Assembly (NCBI GenBank): GCA_045125095.1
Contig: JBGVMW010000148.1
Span: forward strand, 1 to 5,129
DNA length: 5,129 bases
Reading direction: 5' to 3'
Source of the DNA: JBGVMW01 sp045125095
GTDB lineage: Bacteria; Bacillota; Clostridia; Lachnospirales; Lachnospiraceae
Part shown: positions 1 to 3,893 of the stretch, in pieces
Position numbering within the stretch: the first letter of the stretch is position 1
How the letters are laid out: each line of letters opens with the position of its first letter
The notes under the pieces: generated by a model
Database searches by the model: none
What the model saw: only the letters and a program-made list of their open reading frames with translations
Told to the model about the DNA's origin: nothing
Translations under genes and position numbers: made by a program

Positions 1-926
1 AACGCCAAAATTACTAACAAAATCACGACAACACCTGCCGCTATAGCATACTTCAAATCAACTGCAATACCAACCAAGACAAATAAGAATATTTCTGCTC
101 CAAGCCAAAGTTTATTATATTTGACAGATAGACGCTTTGCCAACACATCATATTTTTGATTGATTATAATACCCACGCTCATTATTGCTAACAGTCCTGA
201 AACTGGCACAATACCTTCGAGCTTATTTTGCAATTCAAGTAGCAGAAATGAAACACTTAAAATAATAAGCACCTTAACGGAATCACGAATGTGAAATCTT
301 CTAAAAAAACATACAAGAATAGTTCCTACAACTCCACCCAAAAGACCCCCTAGCAAAATAGATATCGGTATCTGTATGAAGCTTATTACAGATACTTCCC
401 CTGTTGAAGCTAAAGTAGTAAGTGCAGTAAACACTACAATCACAAACACATCATCCACGGATGCTCCCGCTAAAATTAGCTGTGGAATACTCTTGTCCGT
501 ACCATATCCATCCTCTATCAGTTTTATCATTCTAGGAACAACCACCGCAGGAGATACCGCAGCCATGACACTTCCTATGATTGCTGCATCCAGAATAGAT
601 ACATTTAATAATAACGGTGCGAAAATTATTGTTCCCACCATTTCAATGCATGCTGGTACAAAACACATTAGAATTGCCGGACGACCTACCTTTTTCAAAT
701 CAGAAAAATTTAAAGACAAACCCGCTCTTGTCAGAATAATAACTAATGCAATCTGTCTCAAATCTCCTGATATTGTAAGTATCGAGTCATCTACTAAATT
801 CAGACAATGTGGACTTAATACAATTCCCACAATAATCATTCCTAACAGGCTTGGTAATTTCATTTTTGAAAATATCCATCCCACCAGTAACCCGAACAGT
901 AAAATAATAGCAATACTCGTTAACAT
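1..926 (-). CDS. Cation:proton antiporter (Na_H_Exchanger-like membrane protein), 3' end cut by window
   Basis: Reading the minus strand from ATG at 926-924 gives 308 codons open to the window edge, so the C-terminus is missing (family members are usually about 380-420 residues). GGAGG at 936-932, 5 nt upstream, fixes the start. The protein is strongly hydrophobic, with repeated membrane segments beginning near residues 2-18 and 26-38. Landmarks are LRQIALVIILTRAGL (56-70), a SPAVVVP motif (125-131) in a likely discontinuous helix, and ASVDD (155-159), whose paired aspartates D158-D159 match the ion-binding site of DD-type electrogenic CPA antiporters. It should exchange protons for a monovalent cation across the cytoplasmic membrane. 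Its own promoter and fluoride riboswitch precede it, so it probably serves fluoride tolerance, perhaps by countering acidification from HF entry. The ion and any direct fluoride transport are not shown by the sequence. The long plus-strand ORF at 376-930 is only its antisense shadow. Confidence 0.9.
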   Translation of the reverse strand, partial: MLTSIAIILLFGLLVGWIFSKMKLPSLLGMIIVGIVLSPHCLNLVDDSILTISGDLRQIALVIILTRAGLSLNFSDLKKVGRPAILMCFVPACIEMVGTIIFAPLLLNVSILDAAIIGSVMAAVSPAVVVPRMIKLIEDGYGTDKSIPQLILAGASVDDVFVIVVFTALTTLASTGEVSVISFIQIPISILLGGLLGGVVGTILVCFFRRFHIRDSVKVLIILSVSFLLLELQNKLEGIVPVSGLLAIMSVGIIINQKYDVLAKRLSVKYNKLWLGAEIFLFVLVGIAVDLKYAIAAGVVVILLVILA

Positions 927-942
927 ATAATCCTCCTTATAT

Positions 943-974
943 CGCAGAAACTAAAAAAGCTGACAGTTTCTGCG
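943..974 (-). promoter_or_regulatory. Antiterminator hairpin of the fluoride-responsive leader
   Basis: Positions 974-965 and 952-943 form a perfect 10-bp inverted repeat in the transcript (CGCAGAAACU with AGUUUCUGCG) around a 12-nt loop that holds the terminator's U tract. The upstream arm is also part of the 3' arm of the terminator, so the two hairpins cannot coexist. When ligand holds the aptamer together, this hairpin should form and let polymerase continue into the antiporter. It ends a few bases before the antiporter's ribosome binding site and leaves it free. The pairing is seen directly; the regulatory role is inferred. Confidence 0.7.
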
Positions 975-997
975 TAGTTTTCACAGAAGCCATCAGC
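953..997 (-). terminator. Intrinsic terminator of the riboswitch expression platform
   Basis: In the transcript, 997-982 (GCUGAUGGCUUCUGUG) pairs with 974-959 (CGCAGAAACUGUCAGC) over 16 positions with one mismatch and a few G-U pairs. The loop is AAAACUA, and six U residues follow at 958-953. This is a textbook intrinsic terminator. Its 5' arm contains the aptamer segment GCUGAUGGCUUCU, so aptamer folding and termination exclude each other. That is the usual ON-switch arrangement of fluoride riboswitches. Confidence 0.88.
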
Positions 998-1043
998 ATA
1001 ATTGCGGTTTAGGGATTATTACCCAAGGGAGTGCCTCATTCCC
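985..1043 (-). ncRNA. Fluoride riboswitch aptamer (crcB motif)
   Basis: Read from 1043 downward, the RNA starts GGGAAUGAGGCACUCCC, continues to AAACCGC at 1010-1004 and ends GCUGAUGGCUUCU at 997-985. These are the conserved blocks of the crcB motif; the structurally solved Thermotoga aptamer, as I recall it, has GAUGAGGC, AAACUGC and GCUGAUGGCCUCU in the same order. Three pairings support the fold: GGGA 1043-1040 with UCCC 1030-1027; GAGGC 1037-1033 with GCUUC 990-986, which closes the pseudoknotted long-range helix through one G-U pair; and a short GCA/UGC stem at 1005-1003 and 998-996. A small GGG/CCC hairpin (1024-1022 with 1014-1012) is inserted between the first stem and the AAAC block. 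The aptamer is inferred to bind fluoride with Mg2+ and to block the terminator. The call rests on recalled consensus, not on a covariance-model search. Confidence 0.88.
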
Positions 1044-1052
1044 AATGTTGAC

Positions 1053-1081
1053 ATTATAATACTTTTTCTTCTGATTCACAA
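1053..1081 (-). promoter_or_regulatory. Sigma-A type promoter of the riboswitch-antiporter unit
   Basis: On the minus strand, TTGTGA at 1081-1076 (-35) and a perfect TATAAT at 1058-1053 (-10) are separated by 17 nt. Transcription should start near 1046, just before the first aptamer stem at 1043, which fits a riboswitch leader well. The promoter means the antiporter can be expressed independently of the methyltransferase gene upstream. Confidence 0.82.
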
Positions 1082-1083
1082 CA

Positions 1084-1126
1084 GAAAATTCAAAGCTTTG
1101 AATCTCTTCATATTACTGTAACCTTC
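1084..1126 (-). repeat. Gene-boundary repeat, degenerate copy D
   Basis: Read downward from 1126, GAAGGTTACAGTAA matches the start of the full repeat copies (GAAACTTTCAGTAA in copy A) at 11 of 14 positions. TTTGAATTTTC at 1094-1084 is identical to the end of copy B. The middle is shorter and the inner hairpin partner is gone. The outer arms GAAGGUU and AAUUUUC can still pair over 7 bp using two G-U pairs. It begins inside the methyltransferase stop codon and ends just before the -35 box of the antiporter promoter. Relatedness is likely but the copy is decayed. Confidence 0.55.
1088..1103. repeat. Perfect 16-bp palindrome beside the antiporter promoter
   Basis: ATTCAAAGCTTTGAAT is a perfect palindrome lying within repeat copy D, 6 bp upstream of the -35 box at 1081-1076. 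In the methyltransferase transcript it could form a 6-bp AU-rich stem with an AGCU loop followed by UUUCUGUU, which would be a weak terminator. As DNA it could be an operator. Neither role is proven. Confidence 0.5.
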
Positions 1127-1862
1127 ACTTCTTTACTCTTAGCAATAAGAAGTCTGGCTTATGAAACAAATCCTTGTAATCTGGATATTGTTCAAGTATT
1201 TCATCTGTTGGTAATGGTTCAATCATTCTTTCTATCGAAAATCCTGCATTTATTAATGTATTTATGATTGTCGAGAAAGTTCTATGGTATTTTTTTACAT
1301 TATCAACAAACCATACTGACTCTCTTTCTCCCTCGATACCATAATCCGCAAGATTAAGATGTATCTTATTGCCTTGCTTGTCTCTTGTCCATCTATTTCC
1401 ACCGGAATGGCAGGTGCATAACGGATTCTCTTGTGAAAAAATAAATATTCCTTCTGTATCAAGCATATTGTAAATGTCGCTAACAACTCCTTCAAAATCT
1501 TCAACATAATGGAACGCTAATGAACTAACTACTATGTCAAATTGTTCATTTAATTCTGCAATTTTTTCCATAGGCATATTGATGTAAATTATATTAGGGT
1601 CACTATTTTCGTTTCTGGCAACCTCTAACATCCTTTCGGATATATCAATCCCAACTACCTTTTTTGCTCCACAATCAATAAAGCGTTTACAATGTTCTCC
1701 AAATCCACACCCCAAATCTAATACTCTTTTGTTTTTTAAATCTGGCAACATAGAGAACAATGCAGGTATTTCAAACAAGTTATTGGCATTTATTTTGTTA
1801 TCTCTAATCTTTTTGTATCCCTCAAAGAATATTTCATTATCATATATATTCTGCTGTGCCAT
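1125..1862 (-). CDS. Class I SAM-dependent methyltransferase
   Basis: A 245-residue soluble protein with a Rossmann-type methyltransferase core. Motif I is RVLDLGCGFGEH (46-57), the SAM-binding glycine loop. Motif II is VVGIDIS (69-75), with D73 placed to hold the ribose. FDIVVSSLAFHYVED (108-122) is the motif IV/post-IV region typical of Methyltransf_11/25 proteins. The C-terminal third (about 143-245) is probably the substrate cap and contains NPLCTCHSGGNRW. The substrate is unknown; small molecules are usual for this family. I start at ATG 1862-1860 because GGAGG at 1872-1868 lies 5 nt upstream; the frame extends further to TTG at 1877, but that start has no ribosome binding site. The gene follows repeat copy A, and its stop overlaps the start of copy D. 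Confidence 0.9.
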   Translation of the reverse strand: MAQQNIYDNEIFFEGYKKIRDNKINANNLFEIPALFSMLPDLKNKRVLDLGCGFGEHCKRFIDCGAKKVVGIDISERMLEVARNENSDPNIIYINMPMEKIAELNEQFDIVVSSLAFHYVEDFEGVVSDIYNMLDTEGIFIFSQENPLCTCHSGGNRWTRDKQGNKIHLNLADYGIEGERESVWFVDNVKKYHRTFSTIINTLINAGFSIERMIEPLPTDEILEQYPDYKDLFHKPDFLLLRVKK

Positions 1863-1880
1863 CTTATCCTCCATCAATCA

Positions 1881-1932
1881 TGAAACTTCAAATTCGTCTT
1901 TCAGTTAAACATATCGGTTTACTGAAAGTTTC
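1881..1932 (-). repeat. Gene-boundary structured repeat, copy A
   Basis: This 52-nt element is 44/52 identical to copy B. Numbering from 1932 downward, positions 1-7 (GAAACTT) pair with 45-51 (AAGTTTC). Positions 8-12 (TCAGT) pair with 28-32 (ACTGA), and in this copy AAAC (13-16) pairs with GTTT (23-26), leaving one bulged A. The loop at 15-21 is where the copies differ most. The segment GACGAATTTGAA is unpaired and invariant between A and B. It starts 7 nt after the histidine phosphatase stop and ends 18 nt before the methyltransferase ATG. There is no U tract, so it is not an ordinary terminator. Confidence 0.8.
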
Positions 1933-1939
1933 CTCTCTA

Positions 1940-2467
1940 TCAATATGTTAACACTTCAATCTGCCCATTTTCAGGATGTGGTATTCCTAGAACATACTGC
2001 ATTAGTGTTCCATGGCAAACAACAATCACCGAATCAAAATCCTTATATTTATCCAAAACTTTCATAACACGTTTTTTCATCTGCTCCGCAGATTCCCATA
2101 AGCATGTTTCTCCTATCGGATGTCGGCCTTCATTCTCACTTAAGGCTTTATACGACTTTTCCGCAATATCATCCGGTAAAAAATCATATGAAACTGCATC
2201 TGCTAACCATTCATGTAAATCCGTTTCAACCTTCATATCTATATTTAACTCTTTGGACAAAATTGCTGCACTATGCAAAGTTCGTCCTAAAGGCGATGCA
2301 ATAATCAGTTCTGCATTTGCCAGCCTTACGTCCTTTGCCGTTTCCTTAATCTGGCCAATTCCCTTTTCAGATAATGTCATCATGTTGTAACTAAAGTCTT
2401 TGTAAAATTTTTTTCCTGCCATGGATGTATCCATGTGTCCGTGTCTAACAAAATAGAATGTTGTCAT
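1940..2467 (-). CDS. Histidine phosphatase superfamily protein (phosphoglycerate mutase-like)
   Basis: A 175-residue soluble protein with all the hallmarks of the branch-1 histidine phosphatases. FVRHGH holds R8-H9-G10, with H9 as the phospho-accepting nucleophile. SPLGRT supplies R62, DLHEW supplies the likely proton donor E86, and VVCHGTLM supplies H152. It should remove a phosphate from a small phosphorylated molecule through a phosphohistidine intermediate. True mutase activity is unlikely because the protein is shorter than dPGM (about 230-250 residues). The ATG at 2467-2465 has AGAGG at 2477-2473, 5 nt upstream. The first 23 bases overlap the 3' end of the Nudix gene, which points to translational coupling and a shared task. 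The C-terminus (HPENGQIEVLTY) looks natural rather than truncated. The substrate is not identifiable. Confidence 0.92.
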   Translation of the reverse strand: MTTFYFVRHGHMDTSMAGKKFYKDFSYNMMTLSEKGIGQIKETAKDVRLANAELIIASPLGRTLHSAAILSKELNIDMKVETDLHEWLADAVSYDFLPDDIAEKSYKALSENEGRHPIGETCLWESAEQMKKRVMKVLDKYKDFDSVIVVCHGTLMQYVLGIPHPENGQIEVLTY

Positions 2468-2987
2468 ATGTACCTCTTTTCTTCTTAAGCATTTGTAACA
2501 ACTTCGTCTCTCTTTTTATCATAATTTCATCGAAAAAATCTTCTGTTTTATACTTTAAATTGGTATCAATTGCTTCATCTAAATGCACGAATCTAAGTAT
2601 AAATCCCGCCTCTGCTTCATATTCATCCAGTTTTTGTTCTGTTACTATATTTTTCACTTCGCAAAAATAGTAAAAATTTTCCTGCTCAAAAATAGTGTTA
2701 GGGGTCTTATTACTTTTTTGACGACGTAAAACACTTCCAAATTCCCTTACTGATTTAGGAATAACAACCAATCCAGTTTCTTCTCTGACTTCACGTATCA
2801 ATGCTTCTTTTTTATCCTCACCTGAAAGAATTCCTCCACCAGGAAACTTATAGTATTTTTCTTTTTGACTATAAACAAGTGCTATTCTCCCACAATCATC
2901 AAAAATAACCCCTCGCGCTGATGGTCTGGAAAAAACATTATCACCTAACTCATAATCATGTAAATCTATTTCAAATAATAGCTCCAT
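2445..2987 (-). CDS. Nudix hydrolase
   Basis: A 180-residue protein with a complete Nudix box (G-x5-E-x7-REUxEExGU) at residues 51-74. The key residues are G51, E57, R65, E66, E69, E70 and G72, preceded by the usual YKFPGGG stretch. It should cleave a nucleoside diphosphate linked to another moiety, using Mg2+ held by the box glutamates. The C-terminal part (about 100-180) is rich in charged residues and may form the substrate lid. The ATG at 2987-2985 is chosen because GGAGG at 2997-2993 lies 5 nt upstream; the open frame reaches TTG at 3005, but that start has no ribosome binding site. The gene follows repeat copy B and overlaps the histidine phosphatase gene by 23 bp. Candidate substrates (oxidised dNTP, ADP-ribose, ApnA, capped RNA ends) cannot be told apart here. 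Confidence 0.93.
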   Translation of the reverse strand: MELLFEIDLHDYELGDNVFSRPSARGVIFDDCGRIALVYSQKEKYYKFPGGGILSGEDKKEALIREVREETGLVVIPKSVREFGSVLRRQKSNKTPNTIFEQENFYYFCEVKNIVTEQKLDEYEAEAGFILRFVHLDEAIDTNLKYKTEDFFDEIMIKRETKLLQMLKKKRGTYDNILFC

Positions 2988-3007
2988 AATAACCTCCATA
3001 CCCAAGG

Positions 3008-3059
3008 TGAAAATTCAAATTCGTCTCTCAGTTAAACACACCTACTTACTGAAATTTTC
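3008..3059 (-). repeat. Gene-boundary structured repeat, copy B
   Basis: This element is 44/52 identical to copy A. The outer arms are GAAAATT and AATTTTC (7 bp). The C-G pair of copy A at positions 5/47 is replaced by A-T here, a compensated change. The inner stem TCAGT/ACTGA is kept and can extend through one G-U pair, while the loop has diverged (AAGTAGGTGTG). It overlaps the last eight codons and the stop of the 2H phosphoesterase gene and ends 20 nt before the Nudix ATG, nearly the same distance as copy A from its downstream gene. Confidence 0.8.
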
Positions 3060-3739
3060 AAGACCTTAGTTGTATTTCCCTTAATACAGTTTTTTTGAGA
3101 ATCGTACCAATTATGAAAACAAATTTCGAATGACTTCACTTTCATAACACCGAATGTACAATCTCTGCCTATAAAATCAATATATTCATTTGGATTTCTT
3201 AACTTATTAAGTATTCTTGCTACTGAAATATGGGATGAAAATGTTTCATATCGTTCTTCTAATGGCAATCCTTGCTGTTTTAATTTATTTCGCAACATCA
3301 TTCGGAACACTTCCAGAGGCTCTTCATAATACCCTTTTACCAACGCAACATTATCACTTGCTGTCATACCATCAAAAAGGATTTCAAATGCAGAAATCTC
3401 CTCTGCACATTTTGCAATTATATTGATATATTCATCAATATTTACAGGTACAGTTCTTCCTAATTCGCCTTTTAATATATCCATAACCGTAATATGAAAA
3501 TCTTCATGCGGATAATAATACAAATCGGGTTCTAACAGCTTTAAGTTTTCCATGTGCCTCACAATGTTATTTGTAATGTTAGATGTCATTCTGATAAGGA
3601 CTACCAAGGACATTCTTGCATCATTTTTTGCATCATATAGCAAGGTATCTCCAACACCACCTGACATGATTTTATCTGTGTTACTTTTTAGTATATTAGT
3701 GTAGTGGTTATCCAACTTATCTTTATCATATATTCTCAT
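3032..3739 (-). CDS. 2H phosphoesterase superfamily protein (LigT/CPDase-like)
   Basis: A 235-residue soluble protein with the two H-x-T/S motifs that define 2H phosphoesterases: DFHITVMDI (H82, T84) and SSHISVARI (H170, S172). Each follows a hydrophobic beta-strand pattern, and they are 88 residues apart, normal for this bilobal fold. Family members open or form 2',3'-cyclic phosphates of RNA ends, or hydrolyse ADP-ribose 1'',2''-cyclic phosphate. The exact substrate is unknown. The N-terminal 70 residues, before the first motif strand, do not match anything I recognise. I start at ATG 3739-3737, where the upstream GGGGUG is a weak ribosome binding site. An in-frame TTG at 3784 would add 15 residues encoded by repeat-like DNA, so the start is less certain than in the neighbours. 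The last eight residues (KISVSRCV) are encoded inside repeat copy B. Confidence 0.85.
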   Translation of the reverse strand: MRIYDKDKLDNHYTNILKSNTDKIMSGGVGDTLLYDAKNDARMSLVVLIRMTSNITNNIVRHMENLKLLEPDLYYYPHEDFHITVMDILKGELGRTVPVNIDEYINIIAKCAEEISAFEILFDGMTASDNVALVKGYYEEPLEVFRMMLRNKLKQQGLPLEERYETFSSHISVARILNKLRNPNEYIDFIGRDCTFGVMKVKSFEICFHNWYDSQKNCIKGNTTKVLKISVSRCV

Positions 3740-3752
3740 ATATAAGTCACCC

Positions 3753-3789
3753 CAAACTTCAAAATTTCTCGTGTATTTTCTCAATTTTC
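3753..3789 (-). repeat. Possible degenerate gene-boundary repeat, copy C
   Basis: Read downward from 3789, the segment starts GAAAATT like copy B and ends TTTTGAAGTTT like copy A, with ACGA a few bases before that end. The inner hairpin is missing, and the outer arms pair imperfectly (two of seven pairs lost). It sits 13 nt before the chosen ATG of the 2H phosphoesterase, which is the position expected for a repeat ahead of a cassette gene. In this AT-rich sequence the match could be chance. Confidence 0.35.
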
Positions 3790-3893
3790 CAGTATTTACG
3801 GGCTTTCCCGCCCATCAACATCTATGTAATTTGCACTTTTCCCTTATTTTTTCCCTTGTGAGGAAGTTATAAGGGAAAAGTGTTGTTTTCGCC
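3790..3893. other. Junction between integrase and small-enzyme block; candidate attachment-site region
   Basis: No gene is visible in this 104-bp stretch. It lies directly 3' of the integrase gene, where integrative elements often carry their attachment site. It holds a 14-bp inverted repeat and three copies of a 9-mer (listed separately), plus a short CGGG-CTTT-CCCG hairpin at 3799-3810. Base composition shifts across it: 27 of 60 bases are G or C at 3961-4020 inside the integrase, against 14 of 60 at 2521-2580 in the enzyme block. The att core cannot be named without the other end of the element. Confidence 0.45.
3834..3882. repeat. Perfect 14-bp inverted repeat with clustered 9-mers after the integrase
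   Basis: CACTTTTCCCTTAT at 3834-3847 is the exact reverse complement of 3869-3882, with a 21-bp spacer. The 9-mer TTTTCCCTT occurs at 3837-3845 and 3849-3857 and, inverted, at 3871-3879. It begins 11 bp past the integrase stop codon. A long RNA hairpin could form at the end of the integrase transcript, but no U tract follows on that strand, so a normal intrinsic terminator is not supported. Repeated short sites next to an integrase fit arm-type recombinase binding sites, by analogy with Tn916 and lambda systems. That role is inferred. Confidence 0.65.

Noticed and set aside
376..930. 184-codon plus-strand open frame
   Set aside because: It lies antisense to the antiporter. The minus-strand frame has the ribosome binding site, membrane segments and family motifs, and was hidden only because it runs off the window edge.
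1863..1877. TTG start at 1877 for the methyltransferase
   Set aside because: The five extra codons contain the GGAGG that serves the ATG at 1862, so they belong to the untranslated leader.
1881..3059. Integron attC sites: GTTAAAC on the plus strand in both repeat copies fits the attC core GTTRRRY
   Set aside because: The matching bases pair near the hairpin loop rather than forming the outer R stem. L boxes and the usual spacing are missing, and the neighbouring recombinase is a Tn916-like element integrase, not IntI. The consensus is too short to carry the call.
3797..3818. Promoter for the 2H phosphoesterase (TTGATG at 3818-3813 with an AT-rich -10)
   Set aside because: TAAATA follows after only 14 nt, and the better spaced AATACT matches the -10 consensus poorly. 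A promoter somewhere here is plausible but I cannot place it.
3834..3882. Intrinsic terminator for the integrase
   Set aside because: The stem is long and perfect but the transcript continues CAAAUUAC, with no U tract on the minus strand, and no plus-strand gene needs a terminator there.
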